DNA of 23,550 bases from Gammaproteobacteria bacterium. GTDB lineage: Bacteria > Pseudomonadota > Gammaproteobacteria > Burkholderiales > Thiobacillaceae. Every line of letters starts with the position of its first letter. Position 1 is the stretch's first letter. The translations under genes and the position numbers were made by a program. The notes under the pieces are model-generated. The model made no database searches. It was not told the DNA's origin and worked only from the letters and a program-made list of their open reading frames with translations. Shown here piece after piece: positions 11,434 to 19,198 of this stretch. The DNA lies in NCBI GenBank assembly GCA_018820745.1, contig JAHJNP010000279.1, positions 1 to 23,550 on the forward strand, read 5' to 3'.

Positions 11434-12129
11434 ATGCCCAGCGAAGCCCTGACCCGCCGCAAGCCGCACCTGTTCCGTTACCTGCTGATCGGTTTTTTCA
11501 CCGTCGCGCCGCTGTGGGTGACCTGGCTGGTATTCGACTTCCTGTTCGGCCTCCTGGCCCATGCCGGCGCGCCCTTCATCAAGGCCCTGGCGCGCTTGCT
11601 GCGTCCGCTCTCCGACACGCTGGCGGCCTGGCTGCTCGATAGCGACGTGCAATACGCGCTCGCCGCCCTGTTCACGCTGGTCCTGCTATATTTGATCGGT
11701 TTTTTTGCCTCGTTCGTGATCGGCAAAAAGCTCATCGCCAGCGTCGAACACTGGGTCAGCCGTCTGCCACTGGTGCAGACCATCTACGGCGCGACCAAGC
11801 GCTTCCTGCAAACCGTCAGCACACCGCCGCTGCAGGGGCAACGGGTGGTGCTGATCAGCTTTCCCTCGCCGGAAATGAAGGCGGTCGGCCTCATCACCAA
11901 GGTGATGACGGACGCCGACAGCGGGCGGGAGCTGGCGGTGGTCTACGTCCCCACCTCGCCCAACCCAACCTCGGGCTACATCGAGATTTTGCCGCTGGCC
12001 GACGTGGTGATGACCAACTGGACGATGGAGGAGGCGATGAGCTTCGTCATGACCGGCGGCACCAACGCGCCCGACACGCTGCGCTTCAGCAACCCACCGC
12101 GTGAGACCTGGGAGGCGACGCCGCGATGA
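11434..12129 (+). CDS. DUF502 membrane protein
   Basis: The 231-residue protein matches the DUF502 family. Two N-terminal hydrophobic helices are seen at about residues 14-40 (YLLIGFFTVAPLWVTWLVF) and 70-95 (ALAALFTLVLLYLIGFFASF). They are followed by the conserved soluble part with RLPLVQTIYGATKRFLQT, VVLISFPSPEMKAVG and the family hallmark VYVPTSPNPTSGY. The biochemical function is unknown. The gene lies 12 bp after the universal stress gene and its stop overlaps the mnhE start (ATGA), so it belongs to the same transcript as the Mrp antiporter. The coupling suggests an accessory role in membrane ion transport, unproven. Confidence 0.88.
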   Translation: MPSEALTRRKPHLFRYLLIGFFTVAPLWVTWLVFDFLFGLLAHAGAPFIKALARLLRPLSDTLAAWLLDSDVQYALAALFTLVLLYLIGFFASFVIGKKLIASVEHWVSRLPLVQTIYGATKRFLQTVSTPPLQGQRVVLISFPSPEMKAVGLITKVMTDADSGRELAVVYVPTSPNPTSGYIEILPLADVVMTNWTMEEAMSFVMTGGTNAPDTLRFSNPPRETWEATPR

Positions 12130-12623
12130 AACTGTCGGTCGCCGCCGTCCGCGCTTTTCTCTGGCGAAGCGCCCTGCTTGCAGCGCTGTGGTGGGCGCTA
12201 ACCGATGGCCGCGCCGACAGCTGGGGGGTGGGCAGCGTCAGCATTCTCGCGGCGGTGAGCCTCAGCCTGCGCCTGCTGCCACCGGTGCCCACCACCGTGT
12301 CGCGCATCGGCCTGCTGCGCTTTGCGGTCTTCTTTTTTGTCCAGTCGCTGCGCGGTGGCATCCAGGTCGCGTGGCTCGCGCTGCGCCCGCGTTTTTCGCT
12401 GCGGCCCGCCATCCATGAAATCCCCCTGCGCCTGCCCGAAGGCATCGGCCGCGTGCTGCTGGCCAACACCCTGAGCCTGCTGCCGGGCACCCTGAGCGTG
12501 GGACTGGAGGGCAGGCGCCTGTGCCTGCATGTGCTCGATGCGGCGGCACCGACCGAAGTCGAGGTGCGCCGCGCCGAAACCCGCGTGGCCCACATGCTGG
12601 GACTGAAGCTGGAGGAGACATGA
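12126..12623 (+). CDS. mnhE: Mrp/Mnh antiporter subunit E
   Basis: The 165-residue protein matches MnhE/MrpE. N-terminal helices (SALLAALWWALTDG, then SWGVGSVSILAAVSLSLRL) are followed by the conserved FFFVQSLRGGIQVAWLAL segment and the cytoplasmic part with ANTLSLLPGTLSVGLEG and LHVLD. In Mrp complexes subunit E is a small membrane subunit needed for full activity. The start is ATG 12126, overlapping the DUF502 stop as ATGA. The end overlaps mnhF in the same way, with GGAGGAG just upstream of the mnhF start. This is the first gene of the Mrp part of the train. Confidence 0.92.
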   Translation: MKLSVAAVRAFLWRSALLAALWWALTDGRADSWGVGSVSILAAVSLSLRLLPPVPTTVSRIGLLRFAVFFFVQSLRGGIQVAWLALRPRFSLRPAIHEIPLRLPEGIGRVLLANTLSLLPGTLSVGLEGRRLCLHVLDAAAPTEVEVRRAETRVAHMLGLKLEET

Positions 12624-12904
12624 ACACCCTGCTGCCGATCCTCGCCGTCTTTCTGCTCGGCAACCTGCTGGTCGCCCTGCTGCGGGTGGCGCGCGGACCC
12701 ACCCCGGCCGACCGCCTGCTGGCGGCGCTGCTGTTCGGCACCACCGGCGTGGCGATCCTGCTGCTGCTGGCGTTTGCCACAGCCAGCGCCGCCCTGCTGG
12801 ATGCCGCGCTGGTGTTCGCCCTCTTGGCGGCGATCAGCGGCGCGGCGTTTGCCCAACGCGCATGGCGCGAGGAACAAGCCGAGGCCGCGCATGACGACGA
12901 CTGA
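12620..12904 (+). CDS. mnhF: Mrp/Mnh antiporter subunit F
   Basis: The 94-residue protein has three hydrophobic helices and the MnhF signature LLRVARGPTPADRLLAALLFGTT split by the first loop, where R-G-P-x2-x-D-R is conserved in the family. The start at ATG 12620 is chosen because GGAGGAG lies at 12611-12617 and ATG overlaps the mnhE stop; a longer open frame upstream (to 12521) reads as arginine-rich noise. It overlaps mnhG by 14 bp. In Mrp complexes F forms part of the small-subunit cluster beside E and G. Confidence 0.9.
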   Translation: MNTLLPILAVFLLGNLLVALLRVARGPTPADRLLAALLFGTTGVAILLLLAFATASAALLDAALVFALLAAISGAAFAQRAWREEQAEAAHDDD

Positions 12905-13202
12905 GATCGCGAGCTTCATTCTGCTGCTGACCGGCGCCGTGTTCTTCTTCGCCGGCACCGTCGGCCTGCTGCGCTTTCCCGATGTCTATACCCGCCTGCA
13001 CGCACTGGCCAAGGCCGACAACCTCGGGCTCGGCTTCATCATGCTCGGCCTGCTGCTGCAGGCGCCCAGCCCGGCGACGGCGCTGAAACTGGTCCTGATC
13101 TGGCTGCTGGCGCTCGCCGCCAGCGCCACTGTCGGCTTCCTCATCGCCCGCCGCGCGCGCCAGAACGGCATCGTGCCGTGGCAGTCCGGAGACCGGAGAT
13201 GA
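12891..13202 (+). CDS. mnhG: Mrp/Mnh antiporter subunit G
   Basis: The 103-residue protein has three membrane helices and the clear MnhG signature GTVGLLRFPDVYTRLHALAK followed by ADNLGLGF. The start ATG 12891 lies within the last codons of mnhF (14-bp overlap), so translation is probably coupled; the longer open frame upstream is rejected as noise. The stop overlaps the next gene's start as ATGA. Subunit G is part of the cation-translocating small-subunit group in Mrp complexes. Confidence 0.92.
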   Translation: MTTTEIASFILLLTGAVFFFAGTVGLLRFPDVYTRLHALAKADNLGLGFIMLGLLLQAPSPATALKLVLIWLLALAASATVGFLIARRARQNGIVPWQSGDRR

Positions 13203-13459
13203 CGCCGGCGCTGGCCTTCGACCTGCTGCTGATCGCGGCACTCTTGTGGAGCGCAGCGCGCGCGCTCATCACCGCCGACGTGTTCCGCGCGGTGGTGCTG
13301 TTCATCGTTTTCGGCCTGTTGATGGCGCTGGCCTGGGCGCGTCTCGGCGCCCCCGACATCGCGCTGGCCGAGGCGGCCATCGGCGCCGGACTCACCGGCG
13401 CGTTGCTGCTCGATGCCGTCGGCCACCTGCGGGCAAAATGGCGGGGGCCGGAGAGATGA
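13199..13459 (+). CDS. DUF4040/MbhD-like antiporter subunit (MrpA C-terminal type)
   Basis: The 86-residue protein has three hydrophobic helices and the DUF4040 motif ALAWARLGAPDIALAEAAIG, found in the C-terminal part of MrpA and in stand-alone MbhD subunits of membrane-bound hydrogenases. The start ATG 13199 overlaps the mnhG stop as ATGA and has CGGAG at 13187-13198 upstream. In bacterial group-1 Mrp this domain is fused to the large NuoL-like MrpA; here it is separate, as in archaeal Mbh-type modules. The gene ends just before the palindromic element that splits the operon. Confidence 0.87.
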   Translation: MTPALAFDLLLIAALLWSAARALITADVFRAVVLFIVFGLLMALAWARLGAPDIALAEAAIGAGLTGALLLDAVGHLRAKWRGPER

Positions 13460-13460
13460 A

Positions 13461-13480
13461 GTTCAAAACCCCATTTGAAC
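13461..13480 (+). repeat. Small perfect hairpin after the DUF4040 gene
   Basis: GTTCAAA (13461-13467) pairs with TTTGAAC (13474-13480) around the 6-base loop ACCCCA, starting 2 bp after the TGA stop. Its 3' arm touches the left arm of the larger palindrome. It has no T-run. It may be part of the inserted element or a transcript-stabilising structure. Confidence 0.5.
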
Positions 13481-13604
13481 CACAGAGGCACAGAGACACA
13501 GAGACAACAATAGCTTGCAGAAAAACTCGCTGTCTCAAGACCATGAATGATGCGTACAGGGCTTTCCCCTTGTTCTTAACTCTGTGTCTCTGTGCCTCTG
13601 TGGT
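13479..13604. repeat. 126-bp palindromic (MITE-like) element inside the Mrp operon
   Basis: Perfect inverted arms at 13479-13503 and 13580-13604 (25 bp each) are built of CACAGAG/CTCTGTG-type units and flank a 76-bp spacer with no convincing ORF. In RNA the element would fold into one long hairpin. No clear target-site duplication is visible. It occupies almost all of the only sizeable intergenic gap (157 bp) within the Mrp gene set. The mnhB ribosome-binding site GAGG (13605-13608) begins at the base directly after the right arm. Sequences made of this CACAGAG-rich palindrome recur in many environmental bacterial genomes; that comparison is from memory and needs a search. Confidence 0.75.
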
Positions 13605-13616
13605 GAGGCCTTTCCA

Positions 13617-14279
13617 ATGAAAGCCTGGCTCACTGCGCTGATCGCCCTGCTCTGCAGCGGGCTGGCGCTGGCGCTCGGTGCGGCCATGCTGGCGCTGCCC
13701 GAGTTCGCGGTGCGCCTGCCCGGGCAGGTGGCGGCGAATCTGGACGCCAGCGGCGTCGCCCACCCGGTCACCGCGGTGCTGCTCAACTTCCGCGGCTACG
13801 ACACCCTGCTGGAAGTGGCGGTGCTGCTGCTGGCGCTGCTCGGCGTGTTCGCGCTTTCGCGCCATGCAAGCGACCACGCCCATCCCGCCGCGCCCGCCCA
13901 TCCGGTGCTGCAGACTCTGGCGCGGCTGCTGGCGCCGCTGATGGTGCTGGTGGCGGGCTATCTGCTGTGGATCGGCGCGTACGCGCCGGGCGGCGCGTTT
14001 CAGGCCGGCGCCGTGCTGGCCGCCGCCGGGGTGCTGCTGCGCCTGGCCGGACTGCTGCCCGCCTGGGCACAGCCGGGGCGGCTACTGCGCGGCGGGCTGG
14101 CGCTGGGCCTGCTGGTTTTTCTGGCGGTGGCCGTCGCCGGGCTGCCGCAGGGCGAACTGCTGCACTATCCGCCCGCCCTGGCGAGCCCGCTGATCCTGCT
14201 GGTCGAGGCGGGCCTCACGCTGTCGATCGGCCTCACGCTGGCCGGCCTCTATCTCGCCAGCGCGGGGTGGCGCCAATGA
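13617..14279 (+). CDS. mnhB: Mrp/Mnh antiporter subunit B with MbhE-like N-terminal part
   Basis: The 220-residue membrane protein has two parts. The N-terminal part carries FRGYDTLLEVAVLL (FRGYDT at 58-63), the F-R-x2-D-T-x2-E motif of MbhE-type subunits and of the MrpA C-terminus. The second part, from about residue 100, is the MnhB domain (PLMVLVAGYLLWIGAYAPGG, then AFQAG). It therefore looks like a fusion of MbhE and MbhF/MnhB. The start ATG 13617 has GAGG at 13605-13608 with 8 bases of spacing, directly abutting the palindromic element; an upstream in-frame start (13584) would lie within the repeat arm and is rejected. The end overlaps mnhC as ATGA. Confidence 0.88.
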   Translation: MKAWLTALIALLCSGLALALGAAMLALPEFAVRLPGQVAANLDASGVAHPVTAVLLNFRGYDTLLEVAVLLLALLGVFALSRHASDHAHPAAPAHPVLQTLARLLAPLMVLVAGYLLWIGAYAPGGAFQAGAVLAAAGVLLRLAGLLPAWAQPGRLLRGGLALGLLVFLAVAVAGLPQGELLHYPPALASPLILLVEAGLTLSIGLTLAGLYLASAGWRQ

Positions 14280-14596
14280 GCGCCGCGCTGCTCTACGCGC
14301 TGGCCGGCGCCGCGCTGTTCGCCATCGGCCTGGCCGGCCTGCTGCTGCAGCCGCATCTGCTGCGCAAGATCCTCGCTTTCAACATCCTCGGCAGCGGAGT
14401 CTTCCTGATCCTGGTGGGACTGGGCCAGCGCGACGGCACGATCGACCCGGTGCCGCAGGCGATGGTGCTCACCGGCATCGTCGTCGCCATCGCCGCCACC
14501 GCGCTGGCACTGGCGCTGGCGCGGCAGTTGCTCGACCTGACCGGGCAGATGCGGCTGCCCGAAGACCGGCCCGATGCGGAGCCGGCGGATGACTGA
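14276..14596 (+). CDS. mnhC: Mrp/Mnh antiporter subunit C (NuoK-like)
   Basis: The 106-residue protein has three transmembrane helices and belongs to the NuoK/MnhC family. It carries the MnhC hallmark DPVPQAMVLTGIVVAIA and LLRKILAFNILGSGVFL. NuoK-like subunits take part in proton movement in complex I relatives. It overlaps mnhB by four bases (ATGA), and the first MnhD-type gene begins inside its last codons, an 8-bp overlap. Confidence 0.94.
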   Translation: MSAALLYALAGAALFAIGLAGLLLQPHLLRKILAFNILGSGVFLILVGLGQRDGTIDPVPQAMVLTGIVVAIAATALALALARQLLDLTGQMRLPEDRPDAEPADD

Positions 14597-16049
14597 TTTC
14601 CTCGATCCCCTGCCCTGGCTGATCATGCTGCCGCTGGCGTGGGGCACGCTGGCATTCGTGCTCGGCCCGGGGCGCGGCGGGCGGCTCGCCGTCGCGGCGA
14701 TCGCGCTGCAAGGCGCGCTCGCCCTGCAGCTCGCCGGCCAGTTGATCGACAGCGGCGCGCGGGTCTATGCGGTCGGCGGTTGGGGCGCACCGCTGGGCAT
14801 CGACCTGATGGCAGACGGCCTCGCTGCGGTGATGCTGCTGCTGACGCAGGCGGTCGCCCTGCCGCTGGCGGTCTACGCGCGCGGCTATTTCGCCGCGAGC
14901 CCGAAAGGGCGCGAGCTGTTCTGGCCGTTCACCGGCTTCCTGCTGGCCGCCCTCAACGCGCTGTTCCTGTCGGCCGACCTGTTCAACATCTACGTCACGC
15001 TCGAACTGCTGGGGCTGGCGGCGGTCGGCCTGGTGGCGATCGCCGGCGGCAGGCAGCCGGTGACCGCGGCGATGCGTTATCTGTTCGCCACCCTGCTGGG
15101 GTCCGGCGCCTGGCTGCTCGGCGTCGCGCTGATCTACGGCACCTACGGCAGCGTATCGCTGGCGGTGCTGACGCCCTTGATCCATGCCGGGGCGCCGCTC
15201 GCGGTAACGCTGGCGGCCGCGCTGATGCTGGCAGGCCTGCTGCTCAAAACCGCGCTGTTTCCCTTCCACTTCTGGCTGCCGCCCGCCCACGGCGGCGCGC
15301 CGGCGCCGGTCTCCGCGCTGCTCTCGGCGCTGGTGATCAAGGCCACGTTCTACCTGGCGCTGCGCCTGTGGCTGGAACTGTTCGCGCCGCTCACCACGGT
15401 GGCTGCAGCGCAGCTGCTGGGCGTTCTGGGCGCGGCGGCGATCCTGTGGGGCTCGGTGCTGGCGCTGACGCAATCGCGCCTGAAAATGCTGGTGGCCTAT
15501 TCCACCGTGGCGCAGGTCGGCTACCTGTTCCTGCTGTTCCCGCTCGCCACCCTCGTCCCCCCCGGTACCGCCGACAGCGCGCTGGCCGGCGGCGTGATGC
15601 AGGCGGTGGCGCATGGCCTCGCCAAGGCGGCAATGTTCGCCGCCACCGGCAGCATGATCGTCGCCACCGGGCGCGACGACATCAGCCGCCTGGGTGGCGT
15701 CGGCGCGCGCCTGCCGCTGACCCTGTTCAGTTTCGGCCTCGCCGGGGTGACGCTGATGGGCCTGCCGCCTTCCGGCGGCTTCTCCGCCAAGTGGCTGCTG
15801 CTGGGATCGGCGCTGGAATCCGGCCAGTGGTGGTGGGTGGTCGTGATGATCGTCGGCGGACTCCTCACCGCGGCCTACGTGTTCAAGGTGCTGCGCCGCG
15901 CCTTCCTGCCGAGGGCGGCAGGCGACCGCGTGGCGCGGGTGCCGCGCACGCTGGAGTTCAGCGCCTTCGCGCTGGCGCTGGCGTCGATTCTGCTGGGGCT
16001 GTTCGGTGCGCCACTGCTGGAATTGCTGGCGGTCGGGAGGGAGGCATGA
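14589..16049 (+). CDS. mnhD: Mrp/Mnh antiporter subunit D, first copy (NuoM/NuoN-like)
   Basis: The 486-residue polytopic protein belongs to the proton-translocating family shared by MrpD and NuoL/M/N. The key residues of the antiporter fold are in place: Glu139 in TM5 (YVTLELLGL), Lys220 in TM7 (LLLKTALFPFHFWLPPAHGG) and Lys251 in TM8 (ALVIKATFYL). The later lysines in VAHGLAKAAMF and PSGGFSAKWLL are also present. The start ATG 14589 overlaps mnhC; an in-frame upstream start at 14574 is possible but has no better support. It is followed by a second and third homologue with overlapping junctions. Predicted role: H+ channel of a Na+(K+)/H+ antiporter in the cytoplasmic membrane. Confidence 0.93.
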   Translation: MTDFLDPLPWLIMLPLAWGTLAFVLGPGRGGRLAVAAIALQGALALQLAGQLIDSGARVYAVGGWGAPLGIDLMADGLAAVMLLLTQAVALPLAVYARGYFAASPKGRELFWPFTGFLLAALNALFLSADLFNIYVTLELLGLAAVGLVAIAGGRQPVTAAMRYLFATLLGSGAWLLGVALIYGTYGSVSLAVLTPLIHAGAPLAVTLAAALMLAGLLLKTALFPFHFWLPPAHGGAPAPVSALLSALVIKATFYLALRLWLELFAPLTTVAAAQLLGVLGAAAILWGSVLALTQSRLKMLVAYSTVAQVGYLFLLFPLATLVPPGTADSALAGGVMQAVAHGLAKAAMFAATGSMIVATGRDDISRLGGVGARLPLTLFSFGLAGVTLMGLPPSGGFSAKWLLLGSALESGQWWWVVVMIVGGLLTAAYVFKVLRRAFLPRAAGDRVARVPRTLEFSAFALALASILLGLFGAPLLELLAVGREA

Positions 16050-17554
16050 GCGACCCCTGGCTGCCCGCGCTGGTGGTGCTGAGTTCCCTGCTGCCGGGGC
16101 TGATCATTTTTTTCCTGGCGGAATCGCGCATCCGCCTGCGCACCACGCTCAACCTGACCGGCGCGCTGGTCAAGCTTGGCTTCATCGGCGTGATGCTGTG
16201 GGGGGTGCAGAACGGCCGCGAATACGTGTTCCGCCACACCGTGCTGCCGGGACTCGACCTGGTGCTGCATGCCGACGCGCTGGCGCTGCTGTTCGTCAGC
16301 CTGTCGGCGGTGCTGTGGCTGTTCACCACGCTGTACGCCATCGGCTACCTGGAAGGCGCGCCGAACCGCAGCCGCTTCTTCGGATTTTTCAGCCTGTGCG
16401 TCACCGCCACCGTCGGCGTGGCGATGGCGGGCAACCTGTTCACCTTTTTCCTGTTCTACGAACTACTGACGCTTGCCACCTATCCGCTGGTGGTGCATCG
16501 CGGCACCGACAAGGCGCTGCGCGCGGGCCATGTCTATCTCGCCTACACGCTCGCGGGTGGCGCCCTGCTGCTGATCGGCACGGTGTGGCTGTACGGGCTG
16601 GCCGGCCAGGTCGACTTCGTCCACGGCGGCTCGCTGTCCGCGCTGCCGCCGGAGGCCGCCGGGCAGCTGCAGCTCATTTTCCTGCTCCTGATCGCGGGCC
16701 TCGGGGTCAAGGCCGCGCTGGTGCCGCTGCACGGCTGGCTGCCGATGGCGATGGTGGCGCCGGCGCCGGTGTCGGCGCTGCTGCACGCGGTGGCGGTGGT
16801 CAAGGCCGGCGCCTTCGGCATCGTGCGCGTCGTCTACGAGGTCTACGGCATCGAGTTCGCGCAATCGCTCGCCCTGCTGCTGCCGCTGGCGATCGCCGCC
16901 TCAATCACCATCATCTGGGGCAGCCTGCGCGCGCTGTTCCAGGATGACCTGAAAAAACGCCTGGCCTATTCCACCGTCAGCCAGGTGTCCTACATCGTGC
17001 TCGGCGTCGCCCTGTTCGGCCCGCTCGGCACCATGGGCGGTCTGGTGCACCTGGTTCACCAGGGCATCATGAAAATCACCCTGTTCTTCTGCGCCGGCAA
17101 CTACGCCGAAACCCTGGGCATCCACAAGGTCAGCGAGATGGACGGGGTCGGCCGGCGCATGCCGTGGACCACGCTGGCCTTCAGCCTCGGCGCCCTCGGC
17201 ATGATCGGGGTGCCGCCGCTGGCCGGCTTCGTCAGCAAGTGGTATCTCGGCGTCGGCGCGCTGGAAGCGGGCATGCCGTGGGTGCTGGCGGTGCTGGCCG
17301 CGTCGAGCCTGCTGAACGCCGCCTACTTCCTGCCCATTCTGCATCGTGCCTGGTTCAAGCCGGCGAGCGGCTCATGGCCGGACGAAAAAATTCCGCAGCG
17401 CGGTCGCTGGGAAACCGCGCCGTTGCTGCTGATTCCGCCGCTGGCCACCGCCGCCGCCACGCTGGCGACGGGGCTGTTCGCCGGCGCGGCATTCAGCCCG
17501 CTGAGCTGGGCCGAGTTGATTGCCGTGCGGGAGTACCTGGCATGGATACCCTGA
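16046..17554 (+). CDS. Mrp/Mnh antiporter subunit D-type, second copy
   Basis: The 502-residue protein is a second NuoL/M-type antiporter subunit. It retains Glu139 in TM5 (LFYELLTLATYPLVVH), Lys222 in TM7 (GVKAALVPLHGWLPMAM), Lys253 in TM8 (AVVKAGAFG), HQGIMKITLF and GVPPLAGFVSKWYLG, so it should be a competent proton channel. The start ATG 16046 overlaps the first copy as ATGA; the frame is open much further upstream (to 14639), but that stretch is a Gly/Ala/Arg-rich shadow of the first copy. The LATYPLVVH motif places it nearer to MrpD/MbhH-type than to NuoL. The third copy starts inside its last codons (13-bp overlap). Confidence 0.92.
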   Translation: MSDPWLPALVVLSSLLPGLIIFFLAESRIRLRTTLNLTGALVKLGFIGVMLWGVQNGREYVFRHTVLPGLDLVLHADALALLFVSLSAVLWLFTTLYAIGYLEGAPNRSRFFGFFSLCVTATVGVAMAGNLFTFFLFYELLTLATYPLVVHRGTDKALRAGHVYLAYTLAGGALLLIGTVWLYGLAGQVDFVHGGSLSALPPEAAGQLQLIFLLLIAGLGVKAALVPLHGWLPMAMVAPAPVSALLHAVAVVKAGAFGIVRVVYEVYGIEFAQSLALLLPLAIAASITIIWGSLRALFQDDLKKRLAYSTVSQVSYIVLGVALFGPLGTMGGLVHLVHQGIMKITLFFCAGNYAETLGIHKVSEMDGVGRRMPWTTLAFSLGALGMIGVPPLAGFVSKWYLGVGALEAGMPWVLAVLAASSLLNAAYFLPILHRAWFKPASGSWPDEKIPQRGRWETAPLLLIPPLATAAATLATGLFAGAAFSPLSWAELIAVREYLAWIP

Positions 17555-19176
17555 CCGTCCTGTGCCTGGCGGCGCCGCTATTGGCCGCCGCGCTACTGTG
17601 GCTGCCGGCCAGCCGCCCGCTCGGCCTGCGGCTGGCGCCGTGGGCAGCGCTGCCGGCGCTGCTCCTGGCGCTGGCCGCGCCAATCCCCTACGAAGTCGAC
17701 CTGCCCTGGTTGCTGCTCGGCACCCGCCTCGGACTCGACGAAACCGGCCGGGTGTTCCTGCTGTTCACTGCGCTGATCTGGCTAGCCGCAGGGTGGTTTG
17801 CCCGTGCCTGGCTGGCGGACGACGCACGCCGTCATATTTTTGCCGGGTTTTTCCTGCTGACCCAGGCCGGCAATCTGGGCGTCTGCCTGGTGCTCGACGC
17901 AGCCGGCTTCTATGGCTTCTTCGCCCTGATGAGCCTGGCCGCCTACGGCCTCATCGTGCATGACCGCAGCCCCCCCGCGCGGCGCGCCGGGCGGGTCTAT
18001 CTGGTGCTGGCGCTGGCAGGCGAAATGCTGATCCTGTCCGGCCTCTTGCTCGTCGCCGACGCCACCCACATGCCCGCCGCCGTGGCCTGCCTGATCCTCG
18101 GCTTCGGCGTGAAAACCGGACTGCCGCTGCTGCACGTTTCGCTGCCGCTGGCGTATGCGGCCACGCCGATCCCTGGCGCCGCGGTGCTGGCCGGGGCGAT
18201 GATCAACGCAGGCCTGCTCGGCTGGCTGCGCTTCCTGCCGCTGGGCGAGGCGGCGCTGCCGGGAGCGGGCAGCGCACTCATGCTGGCGGGCCTGCTGGCG
18301 ATTTTCTACGGTGTGGCGGTGGGGCTCACCCAGCGCCAGCCCGGCGCGCTGCTGGCCTATTCCAGCATCAGCCAGATGGGCTACTTCAGCGTCGCCCTCG
18401 GCGCCGGCCTGCTCGCGCCCGAACTGTGGCCGCTGCTGCTGCCGGTGGTGGTGCTCTACGCCCTGCACCATGCGCTGGCCAAGGGCGCGCTGTTCCTCGG
18501 CGTCGGGGTGGCCGAGCGATGCGGCGCCTCGCGTCGGGTCATGCTCGGCCTCGCCCTGCCCGCGCTCGCGCTGGCCGGCGCGCCCTTGACCAGCGGCATG
18601 CTGGTGAAGGGCGGGCTCAAGGCGGGTCTGGCAGACCTGCCGGCGCCGTGGGCGGAGTTGCTGGCGGCGCTGCTGCCGCTGGCCGCGCTGGGCACGGCGC
18701 TGTTGATGGTGCGCCTGCTTTGGCTGGTGGGGCGGGCGGCCCCGGCGCAGCGGACGTCCGCTTCGGTAGTTGGCCTGCTTGCACCCTGGCTGGTGCTGCT
18801 GCTGGCGCTGGCCGGGCTGGCCTGGATGATGGCGCCGCAATCCCTCATAACAAAAGCACTTAGCCTCGGTGCCCAACTGGACGCGGCCTGGCCCCCGCTG
18901 GCCGCGGCCGCGCTCTGCGCCATTGCGCTGCGCCTGCGCTGGCGCGCGCCCATGCTGCCGCCGGGCGACGTGCTGGTGCCGCTGCTGCGCGGACTGGCTT
19001 ATCTCAGGCGGCGGGCGCCGGCATTGCCGCAATGGCGGATCGCGCTGCCGTCCGGCTCACGCGCCGCGGCCCGCCCGCCCCAACTGGAATCGCAGCTGCG
19101 CGCCTGGGGCACGGCAGGCGCCTTGTGGCTGGCGCTGCTGGCGGCGGTGATCGCGCTGCTGGCGGGCACGGGTTAG
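17542..19176 (+). CDS. Divergent MnhD/NuoL-type antiporter subunit, third copy
   Basis: The 544-residue polytopic protein is recognisably of the same family (LLAYSSISQMGYFSVALGAG; LHHALAKGALF; GAPLTSGMLVKGGLKAG) but has lost key residues. The TM5 glutamate is replaced by Ala128 (FALMSLAAYGLIVH aligns with YELLTLATYPLVVH). The TM8 lysine is replaced by Asn222 (GAMINAG versus AVVKAG). Lys191 in TM7 (GFGVKTGLPLLH) and the TM12 lysine remain. It has a longer, basic, less conserved C-terminus with a last hydrophobic helix. The start ATG 17542 lies within the end of the second copy; the open frame upstream to 17164 is a shadow. It ends the antiporter train and may be a structural or non-pumping subunit. 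Confidence 0.87.
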   Translation: MDTLTVLCLAAPLLAAALLWLPASRPLGLRLAPWAALPALLLALAAPIPYEVDLPWLLLGTRLGLDETGRVFLLFTALIWLAAGWFARAWLADDARRHIFAGFFLLTQAGNLGVCLVLDAAGFYGFFALMSLAAYGLIVHDRSPPARRAGRVYLVLALAGEMLILSGLLLVADATHMPAAVACLILGFGVKTGLPLLHVSLPLAYAATPIPGAAVLAGAMINAGLLGWLRFLPLGEAALPGAGSALMLAGLLAIFYGVAVGLTQRQPGALLAYSSISQMGYFSVALGAGLLAPELWPLLLPVVVLYALHHALAKGALFLGVGVAERCGASRRVMLGLALPALALAGAPLTSGMLVKGGLKAGLADLPAPWAELLAALLPLAALGTALLMVRLLWLVGRAAPAQRTSASVVGLLAPWLVLLLALAGLAWMMAPQSLITKALSLGAQLDAAWPPLAAAALCAIALRLRWRAPMLPPGDVLVPLLRGLAYLRRRAPALPQWRIALPSGSRAAARPPQLESQLRAWGTAGALWLALLAAVIALLAGTG

Positions 19177-19198
19177 CGCGGCTTGCGCGGGCTTGGCG

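Noticed and set aside
14639..16045. Long open frame upstream of the second MnhD-type gene
   Set aside because: Gly/Ala/Arg-rich out-of-frame reading of the first MnhD-type gene; the real start is the ATGA overlap at 16046.
17542..19176. Possible hydrogenase or NADH dehydrogenase operon (complex I relatives)
   Set aside because: Only antiporter-type membrane subunits are present; no NuoB/C/D/I-like redox subunits are seen in the window.
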